From contig JBFKQZ010000003.1 in the NCBI GenBank assembly GCA_041627475.1, forward strand, positions 1-38,194: a stretch of 38,194 nt of DNA. The letters run 5' to 3'. Under the pieces are notes generated by a model, which was not told the origin of the DNA, searched no databases, and saw only the letters and a list, made by a program, of their open reading frames with translations. The position numbers were made by a program, and so were the translations under genes. Shown here in pieces: positions 16,761-24,496 of the stretch (positions within the stretch are counted from its first letter, which is position 1; the number at the start of each line of letters is the position of its first letter). The stretch comes from JBFGFG01 sp041627475. Lineage in GTDB: Bacteria > Actinomycetota > Nitriliruptoria > Nitriliruptorales > Nitriliruptoraceae.

Positions 16761-18278
16761 CTCCGCGTCGGAGGCCTCGGGCGACGTGTTGTCGTCGACC
16801 CCGGCGAGGCGGCGGGCGAGGGCGCGCTTGCCCTCGGCGTCCATCGCGCGGGCGATCTCGATGCGCTGGGCCTGGGGCGAACCAGCGCCGTGCAACGACT
16901 CGGTCAGGTAGCCGACGGCGTTGCGGCCGAGGCTGAGGTTCTCGATCAGCCGCATGATCCGCATGCGGTCCTCGGTCGAGACACCCTCCCGGCCGGCCAG
17001 CATGCGCTCGACCAGCGGCCCGATGTCCTCGCTGCGCAGGTCCTCCTCGGACGGCATCGTCGCGACGATCCCGCCGGCCAGGTCCTGCGCCAGACGCGCG
17101 ATCTCGTAGGGGAAGCGCGTCACGTTGTGCTTGGCGACGTTGGTGAGCATCGCGTCGTTGACGACCGCGCCGGAGGCCAGCGTCTCCGCCTCGGCCGCCG
17201 ACGCCACCCCGGACGACCAGATCGTCTCGTTGAGGTGGACCATCTCGACGAGCTTGTCCCGGATGTGGCTCGCGTTCGGGACGCCGTTCATGTCGACGAC
17301 CTCGGCCGCCGCGCCGATCAGCACGTCCCCGAGCCCGGTCTTGCACATGTACGAGCTGCGGTGGTAGCGCGTGAAGCGCTGGACGAGCGTGCGGGCGACG
17401 TCGACCTCACCGTCCATGAAGACGTGCTCCCACGGCACGAAGACGTCGTCGAGGTGCACCAGCACCTCCTGGCCGCCGTAGACGACGTTGCCCTGGTCGA
17501 TGGACCCGACGTCGAGGGCACGGAGGTCCGAGGTCTGCCGGCCGTACACGTACGTGATGCCGGCCGCGTCGACCGGGATCGCCGCGACCACGGCGCAGTC
17601 CGCGTCGTCGGGGCCGAGCGCCATGGTCGGCATGAGCATGATCCAGTGGCTGTTCCAGCCGCCGGTCATGTGCGCCTTGGCGCCGCGCAGGAAGAGCCCC
17701 TCGTCGGTGCGCCGCGTCACGTGGACGAAGACGTCCTCGTCGGCCTGCTCGTGCGGCCGCTTCGAGCGGTCGCCCTTGACGTCGGTCATGCCGCCGGCGA
17801 GCACGAGGTTGCGGCGCTGCAGTTCGGTGAGGAAGGTGAGGAACCGCTCGTGGTAGCGGGTGCCGTGTTCGGCGTCGAGGTCGTACGTCACCGAGTGCAG
17901 CGTCGAGATCGCGTCCAGCCCGACGCAGCGCTGGAAGCACGTGCCCGTCCGCTGCCCGAGGGTGCGCTGCATCTCGTGCTTGGCGCGGAGGTCCTCCGGG
18001 GACGTCGTGACGTGCAGGAAGCGGTTGACGGGCTCCCCGGTGTACGGCGAGACGGCCGTGAAGTCCTCCGGTCGCTCGTTCGCCAGCTCGTAGGTGGCGC
18101 GCATCGCGTTGATCGAGCCGTGGAGCAGGGGGTGGTCGGCCGGCTCCTCGAGCAGCTCGCCGCGCAGCCACAGCCGGGTCTGGCGGCCGCGCAGCGACGC
18201 GACGTAGTCGGCACCGGTGCGGATGGTCGGCATCCGGTCCCAGCGCTCGGTGGCCGTCTCGACCTGTGGGATCCCCAT
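16758..18278 (-). CDS. abfD: 4-hydroxybutyryl-CoA dehydratase / vinylacetyl-CoA isomerase family protein
   Basis: This 506-residue flavoprotein of the HpaB fold resembles clostridial AbfD, which turns 4-hydroxybutyryl-CoA into crotonyl-CoA using FAD and a [4Fe-4S] cluster. It has LGQRTGTCFQRCVGLDA, giving Cys114 and Cys118 equivalent to cluster ligands Cys99 and Cys103. It also has KAHMTGGWNSH, YGGQE (Glu271), and YHRSSYMCK, giving His306, Tyr310, Cys312 and Lys313. TESLHGAGSPQAQR closes the active site. The presence of these cluster ligands argues against a plain 4-hydroxyphenylacetate 3-monooxygenase. The His-to-Cys spacing is one residue shorter than I recall for AbfD. ATG 18278 has GAGGAG 7 nt upstream. 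The gene is divergent from an amidohydrolase; no other 4-hydroxybutyrate gene is near, so the pathway is open. Confidence 0.83.
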   Translation of the reverse strand: MGIPQVETATERWDRMPTIRTGADYVASLRGRQTRLWLRGELLEEPADHPLLHGSINAMRATYELANERPEDFTAVSPYTGEPVNRFLHVTTSPEDLRAKHEMQRTLGQRTGTCFQRCVGLDAISTLHSVTYDLDAEHGTRYHERFLTFLTELQRRNLVLAGGMTDVKGDRSKRPHEQADEDVFVHVTRRTDEGLFLRGAKAHMTGGWNSHWIMLMPTMALGPDDADCAVVAAIPVDAAGITYVYGRQTSDLRALDVGSIDQGNVVYGGQEVLVHLDDVFVPWEHVFMDGEVDVARTLVQRFTRYHRSSYMCKTGLGDVLIGAAAEVVDMNGVPNASHIRDKLVEMVHLNETIWSSGVASAAEAETLASGAVVNDAMLTNVAKHNVTRFPYEIARLAQDLAGGIVATMPSEEDLRSEDIGPLVERMLAGREGVSTEDRMRIMRLIENLSLGRNAVGYLTESLHGAGSPQAQRIEIARAMDAEGKRALARRLAGVDDNTSPEASDAE

Positions 18279-18304
18279 GGAGTGCTCCTCGCCCGTCCCC
18301 AGCC

Positions 18305-18310
18305 TACGGT
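18305..18310 (+). promoter_or_regulatory. Possible -10 element of the amidohydrolase gene
   Basis: TACGGT in the 60-bp divergent region precedes GTG 18339 by 28 nt. A GGAGGG ribosome site (18328-18333) follows it. Confidence 0.35.
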
Positions 18311-18338
18311 CGCCCGCCCCGACCGACGGAGGGTCCGC

Positions 18339-19289
18339 GTGCAGCTGCTGCCCGAGGGTGAGGTCGTGCCGCTCGCGGCCTATCCCGAGCGCGACGAGGA
18401 CGTCGCGGGCTTCGCCGCCCGGCTCGGGCTGCCGGGGATCGTGGACGTGCACGTCCACGCCATGCCGGACCGCCTCCAGCAGGCCGTGTGGCGCTACTTC
18501 GACGCGCTGGACGACCCGCCGTGGCCGATCACGTACCGGGACGACCTGGCCGCGCGGCTGGCCACGCTGCGAGGGCTCGGGGTCGTCGCCCACACGGCGC
18601 TCGCCTACGCGCACAAGCCCGGGATGCTCGACTGGCTCAACGGCTTCACGCTCGACCTCGCCGAGGAGCACCCGCAGGTCGTGCCGACGTTCACCCTCTA
18701 CCCCGAGGACGGGGTCACCGACGCCGTCGCCACCGCGCTCGCCCGTGGCGGCGCGGTCTGCAAGGTGCACAACCAGCTGTCGGGGTTCACGCTCGACGAC
18801 CCGCGGCTGGACGACGCGTGGCGGTTGTGCGCCGAGGCGCGGACCCTGGTCGTCGCGCACACCTCGAAGGTCTACGGCGTCGACGGGGGAGCGGCGACGT
18901 CGGGGCCGGCGCAGATCCGTCGGGTGAAGCAGCGCCACCCCGGCCTGCGGCTGTGCATCGCCCACCTCGGCCTGCCCGATCCCGACGGCGGCCACTGGGA
19001 CGCCATCGCCGAGCTGGACGGCGTCTGGACGGACACCTCCGCCGCGCTGACCGAACCGCCGACGTCGATCGCGCCGGGCGGCACGATCGACCACGTCGGC
19101 CTGCGGGACCGACTGCGTGGCGACCTGCTGTTCGGCAGCGACTTCCCGTCGATCCCGCACACGGTCGCCAGTGGCGTCCGGGGGCTGGCCCACCTGCGCC
19201 TCACGCCCGCCGAGCTGCGGGAGGTCCTCCACGACCGGGCGGCCCGCCTGCTCGCGGCGGCAGGACACACGATCGTCGGAAGTACGTAA
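18339..19289 (+). CDS. Amidohydrolase-2 family metal-dependent hydrolase
   Basis: This 316-residue TIM-barrel protein belongs to the amidohydrolase-2 (ACMSD-like) family, whose members hydrolyse or decarboxylate small carboxylic compounds using a bound metal. Metal-binding parts seen are DVHVHAMPDRL near residue 35, a barrel-core His in KVHNQ and VAHTSKVYG, LCIAHLG, and GSDFPSIPH near the C-terminus. Start GTG 18339 has GGAGGG about 5 nt upstream; the longer frame reaching back to 16890 is antisense to the dehydratase and not real. It is divergent from abfD and 64 bp upstream of the antiporter. A shared function with abfD is possible but unproven. Confidence 0.85.
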   Translation: MQLLPEGEVVPLAAYPERDEDVAGFAARLGLPGIVDVHVHAMPDRLQQAVWRYFDALDDPPWPITYRDDLAARLATLRGLGVVAHTALAYAHKPGMLDWLNGFTLDLAEEHPQVVPTFTLYPEDGVTDAVATALARGGAVCKVHNQLSGFTLDDPRLDDAWRLCAEARTLVVAHTSKVYGVDGGAATSGPAQIRRVKQRHPGLRLCIAHLGLPDPDGGHWDAIAELDGVWTDTSAALTEPPTSIAPGGTIDHVGLRDRLRGDLLFGSDFPSIPHTVASGVRGLAHLRLTPAELREVLHDRAARLLAAAGHTIVGST

Positions 19290-19313
19290 CACGAAACACG
19301 AAGTGTGTTGCGT
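19284..19313. promoter_or_regulatory. Inverted repeat upstream of the antiporter gene
   Basis: ACGTAACAC (19284-19292) and GTGTTGCGT (19305-19313) match at eight of nine positions around a 12-nt spacer. Within the spacer the repeated AACACGA makes a second, smaller dyad. The site overlaps the amidohydrolase stop codon and ends 8 bp before the -10-like TACGCT (19322-19327), a good place for a repressor. It is relatively AT-rich for this window. Confidence 0.4.
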
Positions 19314-19321
19314 CTGTCCCG

Positions 19322-19327
19322 TACGCT
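19322..19327 (+). promoter_or_regulatory. Possible -10 element of the antiporter gene
   Basis: TACGCT lies 26 nt before ATG 19354, with TTGCGT (19308-19313) upstream but at a non-standard distance. The hexamer fits the TANNNT pattern found before other genes of the window. Confidence 0.35.
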
Positions 19328-19353
19328 GGCGGACCCTCCACGACGGGTTGTCG

Positions 19354-21309
19354 ATGAGTTCGACGTTCACGCTCCTGCTCGGCTTCGGTGTCGTCGCGAT
19401 CGCGGCGGCACGGATCGGTGCATGGTTCTCACGGATCGGGCTGCCGTCGATCACCGGCTACATCGCCGCCGGGGCGCTCGCCGGCACCTTCGCCCTCGAC
19501 CTCATCCCGACGGCTGCAGCCGCGGAGCTGCGCTTCGTCGACGAGATCGCGCTGGGCGTCATCGCCTTCGTCGCGGGTGCCGAGCTGTACCTGCCGGACC
19601 TGCGGGGCCGGTGGCGCACGATCGCGACCATGACCGGCAGCATCGCCGTCGTCGCCGTGGTCGTCCTCGCCAGCGCGATCTTCGCGCTGACCGGCGTGCT
19701 CGGCTTCACCGCGGACATGGCGGGCCCGGAGCGCTTCGCGGTCGCGATCCTCGGCGCCGCGGTCCTGCTCGCGCTGTCGCCGCCGTCGACGATCGCCGTG
19801 ATCAAGGAGGTCGGGTCGCGCGGCCCCTTCACCTCGACGGTCCTGTCCCTGACGGTGGTCATGGACGTCGTCGTCGTGGTCGCGTTCGCGACCGCGGCCT
19901 CGATCGCCGCCGGGCTGCTCGGCGGGGCCGGGATGGACGTCACCTTCGTCGGCGTCCTCGCACTCGACCTCGCGCTCGCGGTCGGCCTCGGGCTGCTGCT
20001 CGGTCGGGTCCTCGGCGTGCTGCTGTCGCGGCGCCATCCGTTGGCCCTCACCGCCGCGCTCGTGCTCGCAGCGGGCTTCGGCGTGTACGAGCTGACCAGC
20101 CTGGTCAAGGGCTGGTCGATCGAGAACCTGCCGTTCGAGGTCTACCTCGAGCCGTTGCTGCTGACGATGGTGGCCGGCTTCACGGTGGCGAACTTCACGC
20201 CGCACCGCGAGGAGTTCGAGGAGGTGCTGCACCGCATCGGGCCGGCCGTGTACGTCGCCTTCTTCACGCTCACGGGTCTGTCGTTGAAGCTCGACACCCT
20301 GCTCACCGTGCTGCCCTTCGCGGGTCTGCTCTTCGTCGTGCGGATGGGCGCCATCGCCCTCGGCAGCAACATCGGTGCGCGCCTCGCCGGTCGCGACGGT
20401 CTGCTGCGTGACCGCTCCTGGATGGCGCTGGTCACCCAGGCCGGCATCGCGCTGGGCCTCGCCCGCGAGGCCGGCGTGCAGTTCCCGCAGCTCGGCGCCG
20501 CCTTCTCCACGCTGATCATCTCGGTCGTGGTCCTCAACGAGGTCTTCGGCCCGATGATCCTGCGGCGTGTCCTGGAGCGCTCCGGCGAGATCGAGGACAG
20601 CGGCCTGCCCGACGACGTCGCGGTGTACGGCGTGGACCACAACGCGCTGCGCCTCGCCGAGACGCTGGAGGCCGACGGCATGCACCCGGTGCTGGTCGAC
20701 GACGACCTCGTGCACGTCACGAGGGCGCGGGACACCGGGGCGCGTGCCACGCTGCTGGCCGGCCGGCGTCCCGAGGACCTCGCCGCGCTCGAACCACGGC
20801 CGGCCGTGCTCGTGGCGATGAGCGGCGACGACCGCGCCAACTTCGAGGTCTGCCGCGCGGCCACCGAGGTCGGCGTCAGCCGCACCGTCGCCCGCGTCGC
20901 GGACCCGTCGCTGCTGGACGACTTCCACGAGCTCGGGACGCTCGTGATCGACCCGACCGCTTCGCTGGTGTCGCTGCTCGAGCAGGCCGTGCGCTCGCCC
21001 GACACGACCCGCCTGGTGCTGCACGCCGACGACGAGCGCGACGTCGAGGACGTCACCATCGGCCGCGGCAACGTGGCCGGTCGCCAGCTGCGCGAGCTGC
21101 GGCTGCCCGACGAGGTCCTCGTCATGGGTGTGCGCCGGCGTGGTCACGTCATCGTGCCCGACGGGTTCACGACGCTGCGTCGCGGTGACGTGCTCACGCT
21201 GGTCGGTGAACCCGGGGCGCTCCGTGCCGCCCGGGCCGTCCTGGCCGAGCAGGACGACCTCGACCCGACGCGAGCCGCGGCAGCGCCGGCCGGGACCGGT
21301 CAGTCGTAG
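19354..21309 (+). CDS. CPA2-family cation:proton antiporter with C-terminal RCK-like domain
   Basis: This 651-residue membrane protein has about 12-13 hydrophobic segments in residues 1-385, typical of monovalent cation:proton antiporters (KefB/CPA2). Characteristic parts are GLPSITGYIAAGALAG, VLLALSPPSTIAVIKEVGSR and TQAGIALGLA. The cytoplasmic part (~400-640) resembles TrkA-N plus TrkA-C regulatory domains, with the C-terminal VMGVRRRGHVIVPDGFTTLR. The dinucleotide loop at the start of TrkA-N is altered: VAVYGVDHNALRLAE lacks the GxGxxG pattern. It probably moves K+ or Na+ against H+, but the ion is unknown. ATG 19354 follows a weak site; TTG 19348 is in frame. Its end overlaps the convergent matrixin gene by 10 bp. 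Confidence 0.88.
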   Translation: MSSTFTLLLGFGVVAIAAARIGAWFSRIGLPSITGYIAAGALAGTFALDLIPTAAAAELRFVDEIALGVIAFVAGAELYLPDLRGRWRTIATMTGSIAVVAVVVLASAIFALTGVLGFTADMAGPERFAVAILGAAVLLALSPPSTIAVIKEVGSRGPFTSTVLSLTVVMDVVVVVAFATAASIAAGLLGGAGMDVTFVGVLALDLALAVGLGLLLGRVLGVLLSRRHPLALTAALVLAAGFGVYELTSLVKGWSIENLPFEVYLEPLLLTMVAGFTVANFTPHREEFEEVLHRIGPAVYVAFFTLTGLSLKLDTLLTVLPFAGLLFVVRMGAIALGSNIGARLAGRDGLLRDRSWMALVTQAGIALGLAREAGVQFPQLGAAFSTLIISVVVLNEVFGPMILRRVLERSGEIEDSGLPDDVAVYGVDHNALRLAETLEADGMHPVLVDDDLVHVTRARDTGARATLLAGRRPEDLAALEPRPAVLVAMSGDDRANFEVCRAATEVGVSRTVARVADPSLLDDFHELGTLVIDPTASLVSLLEQAVRSPDTTRLVLHADDERDVEDVTIGRGNVAGRQLRELRLPDEVLVMGVRRRGHVIVPDGFTTLRRGDVLTLVGEPGALRAARAVLAEQDDLDPTRAAAAPAGTGQS

Positions 21310-22103
21310 ACGACCGCCACGTCACGCGGCGTGGGCACCGCCAGGCAGCCGTTGTCCGCGCCGACGGCGGCCAGCCCTGCACGGTCGCCCTCGCCGAGCA
21401 CGACCTCGCCGAAGCCTGGCGTGGGTGCCATCAGCTGCACGGGGTCGTCGACGTGGTCGAGGCCGACGAGGTGCCCGAGCTCGTGGAGCAGGACGGCCCC
21501 CCACGACGCGTGGCGGTCCTCGAACATCGGCAGCAGGGTCTTGTCGGCGTTGAGGACGACCTGTCCCGTGACGAAGACGGGCTCCCCGCCCTCGCGCACG
21601 GCCACCGGCACCGCGACGCCGCGTTCCATGTCGGACAGCGGCAGGTCGATGGAGTCGCCGGGGACCCAGCTGATCAGCACCGGCGCCCACGCGGGCCCGT
21701 CGGGTCCCTCGACGACGAGGCTCCGGTCGCGGCTCGGCTGCTCGTCGGTCATGCCCTCGAACCGGAACTCGAGACCCGACACCGCGCTGATCCGAGCCAT
21801 CGCGAGCGACAGTGCCTCGCGTGCCTGCTCGGGTGCGTCGTCGGCGTCGAGCACCCAGCGGATCGGTTCGCACGGGTTCCAGCGCACCGGGGTGCCGTCG
21901 TCACGCAGCCCCCAGGGCTCCCATCCCTCGCGCTGGGCGAGCACGGTCGAGGTCCCCGGGTCGGGGGGCGCCGCCGTCGTCGCCGGCTCCTGCATGATCC
22001 GGGTGGCGGCCGCGACGAACAGGGCGAGGGCGAACATCGCCACGGCGGCGCCGATGGCGCCTGCCACGACCATGCGCTGCCCCACGGGGACCCTCCTCGT
22101 CAT
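21300..22103 (-). CDS. Membrane-anchored matrixin-like zinc metalloprotease
   Basis: This 267-residue protein has one N-terminal membrane segment (VVAGAIGAAVAMFALALFVA, residues ~11-32) and an exported domain with the metzincin zinc motif HELGHLVGLDH at about residues 207-217. DDPVQLMAPTPG follows and carries the Met-turn methionine. The region WNPCEPIRWVLDADDAPEQA and later CLAVP hold two Cys that may pair. ATG 22103 lacks a ribosome site, and TACGCT on the minus strand ends 7 nt before it, so it is probably leaderless. It lies 32 bp downstream of the penicillin-binding protein gene on the same strand. The substrate is unknown; a role in envelope or secreted-protein processing is inferred from location. 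Confidence 0.85.
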   Translation of the reverse strand: MTRRVPVGQRMVVAGAIGAAVAMFALALFVAAATRIMQEPATTAAPPDPGTSTVLAQREGWEPWGLRDDGTPVRWNPCEPIRWVLDADDAPEQAREALSLAMARISAVSGLEFRFEGMTDEQPSRDRSLVVEGPDGPAWAPVLISWVPGDSIDLPLSDMERGVAVPVAVREGGEPVFVTGQVVLNADKTLLPMFEDRHASWGAVLLHELGHLVGLDHVDDPVQLMAPTPGFGEVVLGEGDRAGLAAVGADNGCLAVPTPRDVAVVYD

Positions 22104-22110
22104 CACGAGG

Positions 22111-22116
22111 AGCGTA
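22111..22116 (-). promoter_or_regulatory. -10 element of leaderless matrixin-like gene
   Basis: TACGCT on the minus strand ends 7 nt before ATG 22103. No Shine-Dalgarno sequence lies between them. Confidence 0.45.
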
Positions 22117-22135
22117 CGGCCGGGGTGGGACCGGC

Positions 22136-24430
22136 CTACGGCTCCTCGGACGTGCCGCCGGTCTCGCCACCGCCGCCGCTGCCCGGGTCCGTGCTCGGGT
22201 CGTCGCTGGGCAGGTCGACCGGTTCGCTGGGCGAGGGGGACGGCGACGGGCTCGGCGACGGGCTCGGCGAGCTGCCGGGCAGCGGGACGCTCGGTGACGG
22301 CAGGGGCGCCGGGGTCGGGCTCGGCGACGGGCTGGGGGACGGCGACGGCGACGGGCTCGGGCTCGGCGACGGTGCGTCCTGGACACACGGCTGCTCCTCG
22401 CCGTCGTCGATGACGTCGGGCACGAACGGCTGCTCGGCGTCCTCGCCCGTCCCGTTCTCGGGTGCGGGGGACGGGGCGTCCCGGCGGGTGTAGCCCTCCG
22501 GGCACTCCTCGGGCTCGCCGTTGAGCTCCTCGAGCCCCTCGAGGTCCGGCGTCGCGAACTCGAGGACCTCGGCGTCGGCCAGCGCCCGTTCGGCGAAGGC
22601 GCGCCAGACGGGTGCGGCGGCGCCACCGCCGGTCAGGCCCTCGGTCGGGGTGTCGTCGAGGTTGCCGACCCAGACGGCCGCGGCCAGCTGGGGCGTGTAG
22701 CCCGCGAACCAGGCGTCGCGGCTGTCGTTGGTGGTCCCGGTCTTGCCGGCGACGGGCCGGCCCTCGAGCTGGGCCGCCGTGCCGGTGCCACGACGCACGT
22801 TGTCGACCAGCACGTCGTTGACGACCGCGGCGACGTTCGCGTCCACGGCCTCCACGACGTCGTCGGCCCACGAGTAGATGACCCGGCCCTCGCGGTCCTG
22901 GATCTCGGTGACGTAGTGGGCGGTGCGGCGCTGGCCGCCTGCGGCCAGGGTGGCGTAGGCGTTGGCGACCTCGGTGACGGTGAACTCGTCCTGGCCGAGG
23001 GTGAGGCCGCCCTGCGGGGCCATCGTCGGCGTGCCGTCGGCACGTTCGCCGGGCAGGCCGAGGGCGATGGCGGTGTCGATGACCGACCGGGCGCCGACCT
23101 CCTGCTGCATCTGGAGGTAGACGGTGTTGGTCGACGTGGTCGTGGCCTCGCGCACGGTCTGCTTGCCGAAGTCGCTGCCGCCGTAGTTGCGGAACTCGGT
23201 GCCGTTGACGTCGATCGTCGCCGGGGCGTCGTAGCGGCTCTCGGGGGAGTAGCCGTCGGTGACGAACCGGGTCAGGGTGATCGGCTTGAAGGCGGAGCCG
23301 ACCTGGTTGCTGCCCTGGACCGCGAGGTTGAGCTGCTGCTGCTCGAAGCCGGGGCCGCCGACTGCGGCGACGACGGCGCCCGTGGTCGGGTCGACCGCGA
23401 CGAGTGCGCCCGAGTCGTGGGCGCCCTCGGCGACCGACGCGGTCACGGCGTCCTGCGCCGCCTGCTGCATGACGGGCCGCATCTCGGTGCGGATGGTCAG
23501 GCCGTTGTAGAGCTGCCCCTCCTCGACCAGCGTGCTCGCCTCGCGCCGCACGGCGTCGAGGAAGTAGGCGGCGCTGCCCTGGTTGCCGATCGCGTTGCCC
23601 TCCTGGACCGCCGGCAGGCCCGCTGCGACGAGCTCGTCGTGCGTGGCCTGGTCGATCCAGCCCTGGTCCAGCATCCCGTCCAGCGTGTAGACGCGGCGGG
23701 CGTCGGCGGCCTCCGGGTCGGCCGCCGGGTCGAGGTTCTCGGGCGAGCGGATGATGCCCGCGAGCGTCGCGGCCTGGTTGACCGTCAGCTCCTCGGCGGT
23801 GACGCCGTAGTAGGTCCTGGCCGCGGAGTCCACGCCGTAGGTGCCGCGACCCCAGTAGATCGTCGAGAGGTAGAACCCGAGGATCTCGTCCTTGCTGTAG
23901 GCGCGCTCGAGCTTGATCGACAGCGCGGCCTCGCGCAGCTTGCGGGAGATCGTCTGTTCGGGGCTGAGCAGGGCGTTCTTGACGTACTGCTGGGTGATGG
24001 TGGACCCGCCCTGCCCGGTGAGGTCCCGGGTGCGGACGTTGGTCACCAGGGCGCGGGCGATGCCGCGCGGCGAGACGCCGCTGTGGTCGTAGAACCGCCG
24101 GTCCTCCGCGGCCAGCACCGCCTGCACGACGTGCTCCGGCAGCTGTTCGACGGTGACGTTGCGGCGCGACTCGGTCGTGTCGAGCGTGCCGAGCTCCTGG
24201 CCGTCGGCGTCGAGCACGACGGTCGTGCCCTGCACCTGGATGTCGTCGGGGAGCGGGACGCTGCTGAAGACGAAGAAGAACAGCAGCACGCCGACGATCC
24301 CGAGCAGGATCGCCGGGATGACGAGCAGGAGGGCCCACCAGCGGCGGTACCACGGGCGGCCCCCGGTGACGACGTCGCCCGGCGTGGTGCCGGTCCGTCG
24401 GGGCGGGCGGCGGGAGGAGGTGTTCGACAT
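22136..24430 (-). CDS. Class A penicillin-binding protein (transglycosylase/transpeptidase)
   Basis: This 764-residue bifunctional enzyme builds peptidoglycan. Residues ~30-55 are a membrane anchor (WALLLVIPAILLGIVGVLLF). A GT51 glycosyltransferase domain follows, with catalytic Glu in AVLAAEDRRFYDHSG and GQGGSTITQQYVKN. The transpeptidase domain has Ser379-x-x-Lys in GSAFKP, the SxN motif in TSTNTVY and KTG in AGKTGTTND. Residues ~660-764 are a low-complexity tail that is acidic, then a run of about 30 Pro-Ser pairs, then Gly/Ser/Glu. This tail is long for the family and may span the cell wall. A GACACT hexamer ends 8 nt before ATG 24430, suggesting a leaderless start. Confidence 0.94.
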   Translation of the reverse strand: MSNTSSRRPPRRTGTTPGDVVTGGRPWYRRWWALLLVIPAILLGIVGVLLFFFVFSSVPLPDDIQVQGTTVVLDADGQELGTLDTTESRRNVTVEQLPEHVVQAVLAAEDRRFYDHSGVSPRGIARALVTNVRTRDLTGQGGSTITQQYVKNALLSPEQTISRKLREAALSIKLERAYSKDEILGFYLSTIYWGRGTYGVDSAARTYYGVTAEELTVNQAATLAGIIRSPENLDPAADPEAADARRVYTLDGMLDQGWIDQATHDELVAAGLPAVQEGNAIGNQGSAAYFLDAVRREASTLVEEGQLYNGLTIRTEMRPVMQQAAQDAVTASVAEGAHDSGALVAVDPTTGAVVAAVGGPGFEQQQLNLAVQGSNQVGSAFKPITLTRFVTDGYSPESRYDAPATIDVNGTEFRNYGGSDFGKQTVREATTTSTNTVYLQMQQEVGARSVIDTAIALGLPGERADGTPTMAPQGGLTLGQDEFTVTEVANAYATLAAGGQRRTAHYVTEIQDREGRVIYSWADDVVEAVDANVAAVVNDVLVDNVRRGTGTAAQLEGRPVAGKTGTTNDSRDAWFAGYTPQLAAAVWVGNLDDTPTEGLTGGGAAAPVWRAFAERALADAEVLEFATPDLEGLEELNGEPEECPEGYTRRDAPSPAPENGTGEDAEQPFVPDVIDDGEEQPCVQDAPSPSPSPSPSPSPSPSPSPTPAPLPSPSVPLPGSSPSPSPSPSPSPSPSEPVDLPSDDPSTDPGSGGGGETGGTSEEP
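22215..22376. repeat. Low-complexity Pro-Ser repeat tract inside the penicillin-binding protein gene
   Basis: Short degenerate 6-bp units such as GGCGAC and GGGCTC recur through this stretch. They code for the Pro-Ser pairs near the C-terminus. The tract is in frame. It could change length by replication slippage without disturbing the catalytic domains. Confidence 0.7.
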
Positions 24431-24478
24431 GGCCGGGAAGTGTCACGGGCGCCCGCCCGGGATGCGAACACGCCGCGC

Positions 24479-24494
24479 ACGCCGCGCGCGGCGT
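24479..24494 (-). terminator. 16-bp perfect palindrome after the trypsin-like protease gene
   Basis: ACGCCGCGCGCGGCGT is self-complementary and starts 2 nt beyond the stop codon of the protease gene. It can fold as a 6-bp stem with a CGCG loop. It lies upstream of the penicillin-binding protein gene and probably separates the two transcripts. Confidence 0.45.
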
Positions 24495-24496
24495 CC

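Noticed and set aside
16890..18338. Very long open frame on the plus strand opposite abfD, continuous with the amidohydrolase
   Set aside because: It has Asp/Arg/Val-rich composition typical of the antisense frame of a GC-rich gene; motifs begin only after GTG 18339, which has its own ribosome site.
22215..22376. Short tandem repeats that could suggest a CRISPR or satellite array
   Set aside because: The units are 6 bp, degenerate and in frame with the penicillin-binding protein; there are no spacers of even length.
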